A DNA stretch of 64,000 nt, from contig LR990045.1 of assembly GCA_905147135.1 (NCBI GenBank), positions 20,312,173 through 20,376,172 on the forward strand, given 5' to 3'. The notes below the pieces were generated by a model. That model saw nothing but the letters and a program-made list of their open reading frames with translations, searched no databases and was not told the origin of the DNA. This DNA is from Blastobasis lacticolella (Eukaryota > Arthropoda > Insecta > Lepidoptera > Blastobasidae). The position numbers and the translations under genes were made by a program. Numbering within the stretch: the first letter of the stretch is position 1; each line of letters begins with the position of its first letter. This document shows positions 30,256 to 42,317 of the stretch, piece by piece.

Positions 30256-30505
30256 TCATCATCACAGCCCATAACAGTCCACTGCAGGACTTAGGGCCTC
30301 TCCCACGAAAGGGGAAGATTTTGTCATAATCTCCACGCTTGTTAGGCAGATTGGAGATCGCAGTGTTATAAGTATAACAATGGAAAACGCTGCTGCCCAT
30401 TTTCCAGCCTACGGAGGCTAGATCTTTGGTCTCGAAAACATTAGTCGCCTTGTACGACACCCACGAGTGTAAGGGGTCGGTGCTATTCTACTCTGCCGGA
30501 CACCA
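30255..30505 (-). repeat. Dispersed repeat (Rep-F)
   Basis: CATCACAGCCCATAACAGTC, CACTGCAGGACTTAGGGCCT, then ATAATCTCCACGC and CTTGTACGACACCCACGAGT. Copies at 21556, 45305, 46635, 51515 and 59495. Open frames with GDY.....FPFRGRGP.SCSGLLWAVMM arise from it in several copies, but on varying frames. Confidence 0.6.
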
Positions 30506-30509
30506 CACG

Positions 30510-30650
30510 GCCAAGAGTTTCACTTCCGTGCGCACGGGCGGCGTCGAGATCGAAAGTGCAAACGCCACTACGGGGTGGCGCTCGCGCGAGTAATTTTATA
30601 CAATTAATCTTGGTAAGCTTATTAAATAGGTACGTTTACGCTTCGAAGGA
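30510..30650 (+). repeat. Second copy of the direct repeat at 30100-30255
   Basis: About 130 bp, slightly shortened in the CGTGCGCACGGGCGG segment. Confidence 0.65.
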
Positions 30651-31554
30651 ATCAATTAGGTAGGTTCATAAAATTCGTTTTCGTTTCGTTTGTCGTTGCG
30701 GTCTCGTTATCGAATCGTTTGTCCGATGACATAAACCATCCTTTTTTAAATATTATACGGGAGACAAACAAGCAAGCGGGCGACCTGATGGAAGTTGGTC
30801 ATCTATCGAGAGGTTTGTAAAGACCGTCGCAAGTGAAACAATGTGGATTCTGCATACCTCTACAGTCTGTAAGGATGGATGTACGTTACTCTTTCGCGCA
30901 TAAAATTTGATATTATTTTCAGACATTTTAGCAACTTAAATTTAGCGAATTAACCGCGGTTTTATATTTATAATTTTATCCTGAATTATCGAGCATTTTT
31001 CATTTTTAAAAGTAACGAAGAATATTGTGATATTATCCCCTCGAACATAACATTTCTCAAGATACCACCAGTGTAGTAGTGAAGTTCCGGCATCGCATCC
31101 GCTCTCCTCAGATGCAGATGTCCTGGATGATGCCTGTTTTCCATAAGGTGGACCGCCCGTGTCCCTCACTAGGCAATAAAAAAAAAAAAAGTTTACACCA
31201 AGGAAAACAGAGCGCAGCGAAAACGTTTCGATTGCGACAGTCACATACTCGCTCCTCTGACTGGAATGAGTAATCTTTGTTGTTAATTTGTATTAGTTGT
31301 TGGCGATGGTTGTGTAGATGTGTCTACCACGCTGTGAAAATAACGTGTAGACGTTAATTACCCTCATGTTCCGAAAATCAACCGCAACCGGTAGTCAGCT
31401 GTTGTGTAACGTCTATGCTAATGCTGCAATATATCACTGTGTAGGAGTTTTTACTAGATTCATGTGTGATCGTCTCATTGTCCATCTCGCATTCTTGACG
31501 CTTGTTTAACTTTTGAGGAATGAGCTCTTAGCCACAGTGTTTCCTTTGGACTAT

Positions 31555-31705
31555 GACATAGATTGTGCAAGAGGTGCATTAGAGGTCTCTTCAGAAGAGG
31601 GAATGCATTGGTAGCGCCCCTGGTGTTGCTGATGTCTATAGGCGGCGGTGACCACGCACCATCAGGTGGCCCGCTTGCTTATTTGTCTGCCGTATTACAT
31701 AAAAA
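31555..31705 (-). repeat. Dispersed repeat (Rep-G)
   Basis: GCGGCGGTGACCACGCACCA then TCAGGTGGCCCGC and TTTGTCTGCCGTATTACAT. The upstream TTCCTTTGGACTATGACATA is also shared with 61318-61345. Confidence 0.55.
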
Positions 31706-32469
31706 AATAAGTGTTGTATAAAAATGTGTGTGGGCGGCTAGACTTTATATGGCCTAGGGCGCGACTAGACTTAAATAGGTTTTATGCGTCACTGCTCAAC
31801 AGTAAAATAGCACCTTCCTCGAGCTTATTATACTCGTTGACTGGTGGATAATATTAGATTAGCCTATATCTATCCTAGCCTATATTTCGTAAATGGCTGA
31901 TAGAAGTTGTGCAATTGTAGGTATATCTTATGGTTGTAAGCTGTGAGACATCCGAATACAATAAAATAAAATATCACTTTGCGCATAAAGTTTAAATAAA
32001 ACAAGTTCCTAGCAAATAAATGTGAACCTGCAATGCAATATAGCGATGCAGTACACTTTCTTTCACATAACTGGGTTAATAACAGTGCTATGCACCGGGG
32101 CGCAGGGCAAACTTCGAAATATTTTTATTTTCATTGCATGCCAAAAGTCCGTAAGCTCGCGCGGGTTCGTCGACCCGCGAAAGCCCGCTTGCGGCATGAC
32201 ACGGGCGTGACCAAACGACAAAGCCGAGCGAGCTTGCAATGCTCGCGATAGGCTAAGAGCTTTACAGCTTGAAAGCGTTCATACTGACCTGTTAATGAGG
32301 CACATCGGCAGTATGTTACAGACATTAGTGTTATTTTTATATGTTGGCAATATGGCTTATATAAATCGCTATATAAATCGGTAAACATTGCAATATGTCT
32401 GACATAACAGTCTCAGTAATATTAGGTACCTATATTATGTTTATCAGTTAGACTAGACATGCAAATGTC

Positions 32470-32860
32470 AGAGCGTCGGTGGCCTAATGGTAAAGGGGTT
32501 GGACTCGTAAGCGAGAGGTTTCGGGTTCGGACCCCAGACCAGTGATGACTTTTTTCTGAATTATGTACGTTAGTTGAACACTAACCGACGCTCTTACGAT
32601 GAGGGGAAGCATCGTGATGAAACCTGCACATTTAGGCGATTGAATGTCGCCTTTGTGTGTAGCCATGGTCCAAAGGTTCCCCTGTTAACAGGGACACAGA
32701 GATCAGATGGCACTCGCTCCACTGCAATTACCTGTCTGCCAAATAAATAAATAAATAATTTATTCAAAAAACTTAAGTCTGAAATTACACCGTCAAATGC
32801 TGGAATATGGTCAAGGTGGACTCCGGGCGGTGCGCGAAAGAATCAACGTAGACGCGAATA
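32470..32860 (+). mobile_element. SINE-A copy, best preserved head
   Basis: Head GTCGGTGGCCTAATGGTAAA with box A TGGCCTAATGG and box B GGGTTCGGACCC. An (AATA)n-tailed fragment of about 65 bp is inserted near 32740-32805. This copy is the clearest evidence for a tRNA origin of SINE-A. Confidence 0.85.
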
Positions 32861-33089
32861 AGAGCTACTATTAAGTAGGTAATAACATTTGCTGGAGTAA
32901 TTGGGTAACATAACACAACAGTTTCACACCAAGACGCGACTTACGTTATTATCTATCTATAGAACTTATGTTCTAACCATGACTTTCAATATCTCCCACA
33001 ACTAGTACGCACCTACTAACGGCTTTGCGCTCCGCAACACGGCGTCGCGCAAACGTAAAGCCGCGCCTGAACTCTGACCGAGGTTAGGT

Positions 33090-33393
33090 ACAATCATCTT
33101 GGCGTTAATGTCCCGGCCGTGCTCTCGCGCACGAGGGCCTGGGGTCCGCATTGACCGTGGATTTGGCAGAAAAGATAATTATTTGTCCTCCGTGACCATA
33201 CCAGGGGAACCTAACTAGATTGTTGATTTAGTCGCCTGAATGTGCAGGTTTCATCACACGTAACAGCATAGGTTAGCGTTCAACTAATGTACATAACTCA
33301 GAAAAGAGCCATTGGTACATGGCTGCAGTGAGATTCGAGCCCGGTACCTCTCGCTTGAGTCGGATACCTTAACCACTCGGCCACCGATGCTCT
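33090..33393 (-). mobile_element. SINE-A copy
   Basis: Minus orientation, head CTCGGCCACCGATGCTCTTA at the right and box B GATTCGAGCCC in reverse. The middle is shortened. Confidence 0.8.
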
Positions 33394-34102
33394 TACTACT
33401 CCTACTCCTACCGAGTTTAGGTAATCTGTGGTTAAGAGGCTGACTCCAAACTGGAGACACGGTCATTCATTGGAGCGTGAAGTTTCCTATCGCTTGACTA
33501 TAGTGGCATAGACCACGAATACAGGTATGACTTCATTTTTTTATTGTCTGGGGAGGCACACGGATGGACAGTTCACCTGATGGAAAGCGGCCACCGTCGT
33601 CCAGGACATCTGCAACCTAAGGGGTGCGGTGCCAGCCTTTTAAACTTCAAATTCATGATACCGACAGATACCATAAGCATATGCTCGTGAATACAAACAA
33701 CTTTTACTAGGGTAAAATTCAAAATTTCTTTATTGATTACGACATTAAATATCTCTTTCAATCGTCAAAAAGGAGGGGGGTAAGAAAGTAGGAAGAACGT
33801 AACTCTGAAACCGTCACAAAAATGAGTGAGATGTATCATACAAAATTGAAAACGAATCTGCCAAAATGAATGAAACAGTTGATATTTTTTGCGATTTCAG
33901 AGTTGACGCCATAGAAAAGGTTGTTTGTTGTGACGCACTTGTGTATACACTTGCGTAATATGAATTTAAAGTCACAATGTATTCTACTGTCATAATTAGC
34001 AGTTGTTTTGCAGTTGCAATTGCACGCGAGTAGGTCACGCGGCCGCTGCACTCCGCGAAACGTGGAACGAACGCACGCAATGACTGACGGCTGTAATACT
34101 AG

Positions 34103-34344
34103 TAGAGCTCGTCTAGTCTAAGATGACGCGCCCCACTACTTAGTTAGTTGATTTCGATGTGTGAGTGCAAATATTGATAACGACACTTCATCTGTGTGGG
34201 AGTCAATGAACGACGCGTGCTCCTACGTTTGAATCTCACCGGCAACTGAATGACCAATTACAACGGCATTTGTATATGTATTGCGTCTATATTTGTGCGG
34301 TAATGCGATAGTGGGGCGCGTCATTTTAGATTAGACGAGCTCTA
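34103..34344 (+). mobile_element. TA-flanked MITE copy 3
   Basis: Complete, with TAGAGCTCGTCTAGTCTAAG at the left and TAGATTAGACGAGCTCTA at the right. A small internal deletion lies near CTATATTTGTGCGG. It is directly followed by MITE-E. Confidence 0.88.
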
Positions 34345-34612
34345 ACAGACGTTCCGTTTTGGCTGGAGCCGACCAACCCTCAGTTGCGATCGATACGCTG
34401 GTCTGGATACTAATCCTTACGATGTACAAAATAAAGTCGCTTTTGAATTAATTCGAATGCGCAGGCGAGCCGAAATTGGTCGAACGTCCGACCACGTCGC
34501 CCGCACCCAAAAGCGATTTTATTTTATACTGCGTAAGGATTAGTATTAACTGCAACTGGGGGTTGGTCGTCGTCGACGAAACATCTGCTACCAGTTTAAG
34601 TAAGCATCGGTG
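34345..34612. mobile_element. MITE-E, complete copy
   Basis: About 268 bp. ACAGACGTTCCGTTTTGGCT, GACCAACCCTCAGTTGC at the left pair with GCAACTGGGGGTTGGTC and CATCTGCT at the right. The interior has AATAAAGTCGCTTTTG and its inverse CAAAAGCGATTTTATT. Confidence 0.75.
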
Positions 34613-34815
34613 GCTGGAATCCGACTCGTAAGTGCCGAGTTCAATCCACAGTGCCATCATGTACCAATGACTTTTCTTGATTTAGTCGAATGAATGTGTA
34701 ATGATCGAATCTGGTCAGGTTCCCCTGTTGAAAGGGTCAAGGTGGTTAGATGGCAGTTGCTCCACTCCGCTCCACTGCCAACTCCTGGATTATGGTCAAG
34801 GCCCCACCATCACTA
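34604..34815 (+). mobile_element. SINE-A copy, internally deleted
   Basis: Head GCATCGGTGGCTGGAATCCG, body to CTGGATTATGGTCAAGG. The usual tail is missing. Confidence 0.7.
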
Positions 34816-35039
34816 CTTTAAAAAAGCTGGATAGTCATCGTGCGCGTTCCACGTTCTGCGGAGTGCAGTCGCGTGACGTCACCGCCGACCCACATCCCAC
34901 CGGGAGCTGGAAATATGCGCGCGCGCAGCCGCTGATCTAATCGTCTGTTGAATGACACTAGCTTTTTCAACACTTGACGCAAAGAGAAGAAAGTTTGACG
35001 TGCGTGACGTGTCCGTCATGTGATGTCACACATCTCAGC

Positions 35040-35200
35040 TCCCGAACGAATGGACCGATTTCGATGCGTTTTTTTTTAATATGGAAACCAGTTTATTCGA
35101 CATGGTTTTATGCTTTGATTTAAGAAAACCGGTTTAGTAGTTTAGAAAATATTTGAGTGTACTTGGTCAGGGATTGTCCGACATCTGTCGGTTCAGGTTA
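35040..35200 (-). repeat. Dispersed repeat (Rep-I)
   Basis: GGACCGATTTCGATGCGTTT, AAACCAGTTTATTCGACATG and CATCTGTCGGTTCAGGTTA. Also at 19030 and 36375 in the other orientation. Confidence 0.5.
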
Positions 35201-35500
35201 AGGCTATATATGTTTAAACACTATTGTGGTTATTCACTGCACATAAATCGTCTAGTACAAGTGCAGAAGAGCATTACCACTTTACAAAATGTCTAGCCAA
35301 AATCGGTTTGTTAAAAGAAGGGAAAATTAGCTGTCCCTAATGCTCAAAGCACTCGTCCTTTACCCAGAGTATATTTTATATAGTATAGAAAATTTAATTC
35401 ATGAATGCTATAAAAACCGTATAACAACGGCACAGTAGTGCAAAGAAATGTGATTCTTAAGGTGGTCATGCACTTATCTCTTGCATTGTACAGTAGGGAT

Positions 35501-35670
35501 ATACAGGGTGTTACATAATATATGTACCGGATGGAGTGCTAAATGTATAAAAACGATAGGTACGAAAATTCCACGTACGACAGAAATAATTGTACCTATC
35601 GTTTTAATATGTTCAGCACTCCATCCAGTTCACGGCTTCATACATATATTATGTAACACCCTGTATATAC
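35501..35670. mobile_element. Palindromic MITE
   Basis: About 165-170 bp. TATACAGGGTGTTACATAAT at the left is exactly inverted at the right, continuing through ATATATGTA, then GGATGGAGTGCT with AGCACTCCATCC and AAAACGATAGGTAC with GTACCTATCGTTTT. Nearly the whole element can fold as a hairpin. Confidence 0.85.
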
Positions 35671-35791
35671 GATAATAATAATCATAGGTTCATTCGGAGA
35701 TGTATAACTTAAACGGACGCTTGATTATGTCATGATAGTTCTTAAACAGTTCACTGACCGGCTGTAGCATCGATCGCAATCATGGTACAGT

Positions 35792-36057
35792 CAGGGGTTG
35801 CCAATCTTTTTCTAACCGCGACTCCCCTTACAAACTGTAATTTTTTGCGATGCCCTTCTAAAAGATACACGCCGGGCTTTAACAGACATTAATAGAAATG
35901 AACAGAGAAGCAGGTTTTTAAGCACAACTGCTTAAATTAAGCTTGAAGTTGCTACTTTCAAGATTATTCTAAACGAATTTGCTACGTTTTGATCGTCTCG
36001 CGACGACTTTAGATGACGTCACGACGTCGGTCGCGACGCACAGTTTGCGAACCCCTG
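35792..36057. mobile_element. hAT-like short element
   Basis: Ends CAGGGGTTGCCAA and, inverted, CAGGGGTTCGCAA, which are hAT-style termini. The 8-bp flanks are not clearly identical. No coding frame. Confidence 0.65.
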
Positions 36058-36369
36058 GACAGCCGTTCATAACACAACCTACATATAGTTCATGGCAGAA
36101 TCCACCTATGACGGGCCCCTTCTGGATTTGGCTGAAGTTATTATGACGAATGGTTAGCGAAGACTTTTAATAGGTTACGAAATTTAATGGGTTGTATTAT
36201 CTATGACTTATTTATAGATAGTATTTTCACATTAGGTAGAGTAGCGTAACATAAACCGATAGCACTATAGGGAGCGAAGTCTCCATAGTGCAAGGAGCGC
36301 TTTGCGTTCGATCGTGGTAAAGTAGACCAGGAGTTTATATCTTTGTACCTACCTAGGTGTCAGTTAGTC

Positions 36370-36625
36370 TTAGGGTAATAACCTAACCGACTGAAAAAGT
36401 CGGAAACCCCCGACCAAGTTTACAAACTCAAATATTTTGTAAACTATTGCACCGATTTTAATGAAGCAAGAACCATACACAATAAACTGGTTTTCAAATA
36501 GAGAATCGCATTCAAATCGGCCCATCCGTTCGGGAGCTACGGCGCCAAAGACAGATACACAAAGCCGCAGATACTCACGACAAACTTATAGCACCCCTCT
36601 TTTTTCGTCGGGGGTTTAAAAAAGA
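36370..36625 (+). repeat. Dispersed repeat (Rep-I), longer copy
   Basis: CTAACCGACTGAAAAAGTCG, ACCGATTTTAATGAAGC, CGGCCCATCCGTTCGGGAGC and the end TTTTTTCGTCGGGGGTTTAA. Confidence 0.5.
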
Positions 36626-37217
36626 TAGATTCCCAAAGGCTTCGCGAACGATGTGGATACATCGAGATTCCCTATCATGGAACCTTGCGAAGACAAGAAC
36701 AACACCCTCAGACCGAGAACTAACCCATTTTCACTTCTGTGCTCAAGATACTCAGTGTTACTATAATTTACGGCGTGTTGCGCATGCAACGGTTTGGAAT
36801 TTCGGGAATTCGAATTTCGAAGTACTTACGAACTGACGCGAGCTCGGCCAGCCTTCTGTGCCGTGACGTCATCGCTTGCCCACGCGCACCGGTTTGTAGT
36901 TCAAGATCAATGGTTGGAGGTCACGTGGCGCATGCCCGGTAAATATTGCTAAGATAAATAAATACAAAGCATTACTCGATTCTTGGTCTTTGGTATCAGT
37001 TCAAGACTATGCGGAGTACGGTTAGCATATCCGCACAATTTGATCACAGAATGCGACTTGGTATTGCCTCATGTGTTCCAATTTGTTCTGTGGTGACCGT
37101 CAGAGTAGAATGTAGCACCAACCCCATCATTGACAGATGTGGTTTGAAAAGGCTTATGCCCAATTTCACCAACCTATCTCCAACCCGCCTGCGCAGCGTG
37201 GAGATTATAGCATTAAA

Positions 37218-37580
37218 TATCATCTTGGCGTTAATGTCCCGGTTGTCCTCTCGCGCACAAGGACCCTGAGTCCGCTTTGATCATGATCCAGGATTTGGCA
37301 GATCAGGTAATTACATTGGAGCGGCTGCCGGCTGACCTCCGTGACCCTGTTAACAGGGGAACCTGAACAAATTGGATCATAGTTACACATTCAGTCGCCA
37401 GAATGTGCAGGGTTTGATCACGTCTTTCCTCACCATCATCGGTTAGTGTTTAACTAATATACACAACGCAGAAAAGAGTTATTGGTTCATGACCGCACTG
37501 GGGTTCGAAGTTTCGAACCCGGTATCTCTCGCTTACGAGTTACGAGTCAGACACCTTAACCACTAGGCCACCGACGCTCT
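37218..37580 (-). mobile_element. SINE-A copy
   Basis: Minus orientation from ATCTTGGCGTTAATGTCCCG to a head at CACTAGGCCACCGACGCTCT. Short internal duplication near GGGTTCGAAGTTTCGAACCC. It interrupts Rep-F-like sequence at both sides (GCGTGGAGATTATAG and GTGGAGATTATAGTG), which looks like a target-site duplication of 11 or more bases. Confidence 0.82.
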
Positions 37581-37689
37581 CTCGACAGTGGAGATTATAG
37601 TGATGCTCTCCATTAATGTGGATGTCTCAAATCCAGCAGGACTGTTGTGGGCTGTGATGATGCAATCCGATCTACATACGTCACCCCTA

Positions 37690-38700
37690 CCCACATCAGC
37701 TCTTATTTTTTTTCGGAAGACTTACTGCTGTTAGATTACTAATGAACATCTTATGTAGTTAACATGAAGTCTCATGTCTAACCGTTAGTTACTTACAAAA
37801 AACATACAAAATAAAAATAAAATATACAACTATATACATTGTAGGTATGTAAATACATGTCAAACTTCAGAGTCGACTTTCAGCTTGTATTTACGTAGAT
37901 TTTTTACGTTTAATAAGAGGACTCAATAAATGTTTTGAGTTTGATGATAGACGGACATCCTTTTCCATACAGAAATGTTGACTATGACGCAGACTAGCAC
38001 CTGTTCCTTGTGAAACTATATGATCAGTCCACCTGTTCGTTGTGAGTACAATAGCTTTACAATCGATAGACGGTGCTATCCTGGCGCTGTTGAATTTTGC
38101 ACTCTAACTCTAGCACTCAAGGTTTTAAATATGGATGTGAAATAGAGAAACAACGGAGAATTTCGGTCAACAGGTTTGCTTGGTCATTATATGCAGTTCG
38201 GAGTAAAAGCTGCTAAGTATTTATGCACAAACACACATGAAAATTATCGTAAAATCGTAATGTCTCACACGCGAGTGTTTACCCATAGGCCTGCGACCGG
38301 TTTTCCATATTTGTATACTTCAGTGACATACTTATCGATGCATCTGATGTGAGTGGAACCTGTCTCCTTTACAATTCGCAAGAAGACGGTATAGTTGGTG
38401 CAGCAAGACTCAACGCATGAGCGTGTTTTTGTTGTCATTGTACCATAAAATGGGCTTACATCGATATGCAGGGGCTACACGTGACCATTCACTTTCCTGT
38501 TATGTTCTAAAGGGAAAGACGGCTGATTTACAGTTTTGACAGTGTTCAGGGTTGTCACATGTATGGCGTGCTTTGTTTGTATGAAAATAACACTTAAATA
38601 ATAGAGAAAAGTAAGTGATCAATTTAGCCCCAGGGTATCAAAGTAACCCTGTTTTACCAGTATAGTATACCTAGATAATGTTTTTACTTACTTTGTTTTG
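37690..38700. other. Stretch without recognised features
   Basis: AT-rich and apparently single-copy by eye. No exon of the myosin gene was recognised. Confidence 0.4.
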
Positions 38701-38705
38701 TTTTT

Positions 38706-38900
38706 ACACTGGCCAAAGGTTAAGCGAGTCCGGGCACTGGATGGGTGGCCGTTTCGCGCTTTGTCGAACTTTCATCACCGTAACGTGCTCGACACTCGTT
38801 AGGTGTGCCTCCTAATAACATTGTATTGGCAGGGTGAGTAAGGTCTTCCGCTGGAGCCCTGAGATTAGTTGAGCAGTCTCAGTAGCTGATAAGCACCCTG
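38706..38900 (+). mobile_element. 5S-rRNA-derived SINE-like repeat
   Basis: GGTTAAGCGAGTCCGGGCAC followed by TGGATGGGTGGCCGTTTC is close to the 3' half of 5S rRNA (GTTAAGC...TTGGATGGGTGACC). The following GTGCTCGACACTCGTTAGGT has a counterpart in the copy at 11215 (GTTCCTCGTCGTAGGC). It is followed by a T-rich run. Confidence 0.55.
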
Positions 38901-39489
38901 TGACGGTATACTTGTTTTTCTTTTTTTTAATTATAAAATTTCCATCTCGGCATTTCAAACTGAACTCGCGTCCTTAAAGGATATTATTATATTCCACTGC
39001 AGTCTTCTCGTGTAACCCTACCGAAACGTCGCGAAAACAAATCGAAAAGTTACGTCGCGTGTAAGTTCCGTCTAATAAAATAATATGAAATATATACTTT
39101 TTGTATTCGCGAGCCACTTACGTGTTCATCAAAGTAATAATGTTTACCATAGCAAGGGTCGCCGTCGTCGGACACGACGAGGAGAACTCTCTATAGTTTT
39201 AAAATACAGACAGACGCATCGAATCCTATATGATTTCATCTAAGAACGCGATCCGTATGTCATACACATCATCCACTGCGTACGCGCATCGAAACCAACG
39301 CAGGGATGGCAGACAAAACATACTGATTTGTTTTTCAATCACTATGAATTCTCACGCTCCCAGCGGTGGCAGGTCGGGCAGTGATGGTAATAATTTAATA
39401 GTTTTACAGTTTGCTCATAAATATTGAAATAGTTTTTTTCAACAATCCTTGTGTGACGTTCGAGTCGTCAGAGCCTCGAGCTGTTGCGG

Positions 39490-39650
39490 TTTATTGTATA
39501 CCCGCGCGACTTCGATCACTTTTCTCTCTCGTCTTGCTTATTAAGCCTTCCTCTTGGATCACTTTACCTATTGTTGAAAACCGCATTAAAGTAGTTTAAA
39601 AGATCTAAGCGTACATAGAGACAGACGGCGGGAAGCGAATTTATTTTATA
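39490..39650 (+). repeat. Dispersed repeat (Rep-H)
   Basis: CGCGCGACTTCGATCACTTT, TTGAAAACCGCATTAAAGTA and AAAAGATCTAAGCGTACATA. Confidence 0.5.
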
Positions 39651-40475
39651 CTTTGTATAGAAGTATGGTAATGTGAATGACATAATCAAACTTCTTAATC
39701 GTTTGTCGGTTTGAATACCGGCTTGTAAATTCTATTTCGAGGTTTTCGGTATATTTTATACCTACTAATATTATAAAGAGGAGAAGCTTGTACGTTGGGT
39801 TAGGTTGTGAGTTTGTATGTTAGGGGCAATCTTCATAACTACTGTACCCATTTTAAAAATTCTTTCACCAATAGAAAGCTACATTGTGTTCCAGTGACGT
39901 AGGCTACTTTTCATCCTGTAAAAACAATATAATTTCGGGGATAGTTGAATATCACAGAAATCCGAACTGCAGCGGGTGAAAACCGCGGCGGCTGCTTCCG
40001 ATATAAAGTAGCTTTTTGTGCCTGTCTGTCTCGGATTTGAATATGCAAACGTACTTGGCGACAACAACGTACGCCAAGAGTGATACTCAAAAGGATACGC
40101 TGCTGCCCTTTTACTGCTCTACGAAGAACCTTTTCGATCTGCCTCGAAGAAACTAGTCGCCTTTAGTCGAATGCATGTGCCAATGATGTGGTGGAAGACG
40201 TGATCAAATATCCGGATAAATTGGCTGTGTGATGAAGAATTTAGATAGAAGATATTAGTTGGTGATAAATTTTCCGTGGATGTAAATCAAACTACTTTTA
40301 CATACCTCGTCAATCCACCAATCAAAACAAAAGAACGGATGTGAATTCACAGTATTCACACCATGGTTCACTAATTTACTTCAGTTTATAAGCAAATAAC
40401 CACTTAAAACGCATAACATAACTAGTTAGATTCTATACCCCTGACAAAAAAATAGTGGTGTTATAAGTTTGACGT

Positions 40476-40727
40476 CTGGTAACCGGAGCTTTAACGGGAC
40501 ACGGTCCATTTAATAAACACCTCTTCACCATAGGTCTCACCGACAGCCCATTGTGCAGAGCCTGCCTGAGGGAGGAGGAGACAGCAGCACATATCCTGCG
40601 GACATGCGAGGGGGTGACAACATACAGGCATGAGCATCTCGGACAACCACAAACCCTTCCAGAGACGTTTGCAAAGCTGAAAGGATTGCTGCGTTTCCTG
40701 GAGGAGTTGGGATGGCAGGAACAATAG
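40476..40727 (+). pseudogene. RNase H-side C-terminus of a non-LTR retrotransposon
   Basis: An 84-codon frame ending in TAG: LVTGALTGHGPFNKHLFTIG, DSPLCRACLREEETAAHILR, TCEGV and FAKLKGLLRFLEELGW. LTGHGPF and the C..C...E....H....C zinc-knuckle-like arrangement are the usual ending of R1/jockey-type proteins. It ends in a (TATC)n tail at 40797-40815. Longer antisense frames here are artefacts. Confidence 0.85.
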
Positions 40728-40859
40728 GGTATCTTGGAGTATACCATATCCACGCAAAATGGGCGCGAGTTCGCCCGAATGCGGAAATGGCCCGGATATA
40801 TCTATCTATCTATCTAAGTTTGACGTGTATATCTGTGTATCAGTGGCTTTGTGTATCTG

Positions 40860-41050
40860 TCTGTGGCATCATTGCTCGCGAACGGATGGACCGATTTGGA
40901 TGCGGTTTTCTCTATTTGAAAGCCAGTTTAATCGAGATGGTTCTTAGCGTTGTTTAATTTAAATCGGTTTAATAGTATAGAAAATGTTAGAGTTTAAGTA
41001 AACTTTGTCAGAAAAAAAAACCTCCGAACTTTTTCTGTCGGCTAGGTTAT
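40860..41050 (-). repeat. Dispersed repeat (Rep-I)
   Basis: GGACCGATTTGGATGCGGTT, AAAGCCAGTTTAATCGAGAT and TTTTTCTGTCGGCTAGGTTA. Confidence 0.5.
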
Positions 41051-42317
41051 ATTGTATAGAAAAGCAGTGTTTGTTTACATTAATGGAAAATTGATCTGAG
41101 TCAAGTTATAGCAATCGAATTCACTTCAATTACTGCCAAATCTGGTATAGTTTAACTGGTATAACGATACGGTTCCTCGAATGAGATTTTAATTGCTCGA
41201 AACGGGTCCACGCACCGATTTGGAAGGCACGCTCCGCTCAAAATAGACAGCAAATGCTACTAAATTGCTTTCCATACGAGATATATTTTATTTATCTACT
41301 AACCTCTAGTCCTGGCTTCGTACTGATGCATTCTGTGTGTGTAAACCTTTTTCGTGAATAGTGAAAACCGAATGAAGAACTTACGCTCTATAAAACAGTA
41401 GAAAATTGGTTTGAGATAAAGAGTAGAAGAATCTTCTAGCCTAGAATGACGCACTGATTTCATTTTGACCGAATGAAAATGAATTGGACTATATAGGATA
41501 CTTTAATTGATCTCTTTTCAAACGTTATGTAACGTAACGTGTATGTATGTGTTAACGTTAATGTAAAGAAAAGGAAAGTTAAGCAAGATCATATAAAAAA
41601 AGGTAGAGCGAAAGCACGCACAGTTTCCGACTGGCTACTGCCGCCATTCTTCAATTACATGGCTTCCTTCAAACTCCCCCAGTCTCGGAAACAGATCCAT
41701 AAAGTGGCAACAACACTATAAAGACAAGCAATGAAATGCAAAACCAAACAGCGTTAAATTGGTTCAATCGGCAGAAATTCGAAAATAAGTCGAGGGTATA
41801 GTGGGTAGCTATTTCCAGTTGATTGAATAGAGCGGCGGTGCCCTAATTGCTAGTAGGTCCGCCTCGTAAGCGAAAGGTACCGAGTTCGATCCCTCGAAAT
41901 CGAGATCGAAACCTGAAAGAATACCTACGCAACGCTATACTAAACTGATATTTTCTATGGACTATTGAGCTGAATAAGCGTAGTGAGTCCCTAACTAAAT
42001 CACTTATTACGGTAACAATGCGGTTTCTGCCTACCCTAATGAGAAATAAGTTCACAAATAAAATTTTTTTTTACATATCAAGCTTTTATCGCGCGGTAGT
42101 AGGTACTCATAAATACTATTTCATAGAGCCCAAACACGATCGATGGGGTAATATTGTTTTAGTTTTTCCTAAAGTCATCATAATTAGATATTGAATATTA
42201 ACTAGGGGTATAGTATCTACTCATTCACACCATTCCAAAGAGCCTAAATAGTTATCTCATTGCGTTCATTAGTTCCTATCACCACCTTCCGACTCCATCA
42301 TCAGACCAGCTCCATGG
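41050..42317. other. Stretch without recognised genes
   Basis: Includes a short tRNA-like box-B context near 41870-41895 (GTACCGAGTTCGATCCC) that may be a very degraded SINE-A head. Otherwise unremarkable. Confidence 0.4.

Noticed and set aside
30203..30460. Conserved-looking protein with GRGPKSCSGLLWAVMM
   Set aside because: Related frames appear in several Rep-F copies but in differing frames and with stops, so they reflect repeat DNA rather than a selected protein.
38706..38800. Functional 5S rRNA gene
   Set aside because: Only part of the 5S sequence is recognisable and key bases are changed; it looks like a derived repeat.
40433..40757. 106- and 88-codon antisense open frames
   Set aside because: Antisense of the 84-codon non-LTR C-terminus, whose zinc-knuckle and LTGHGPF motifs are on the plus strand.
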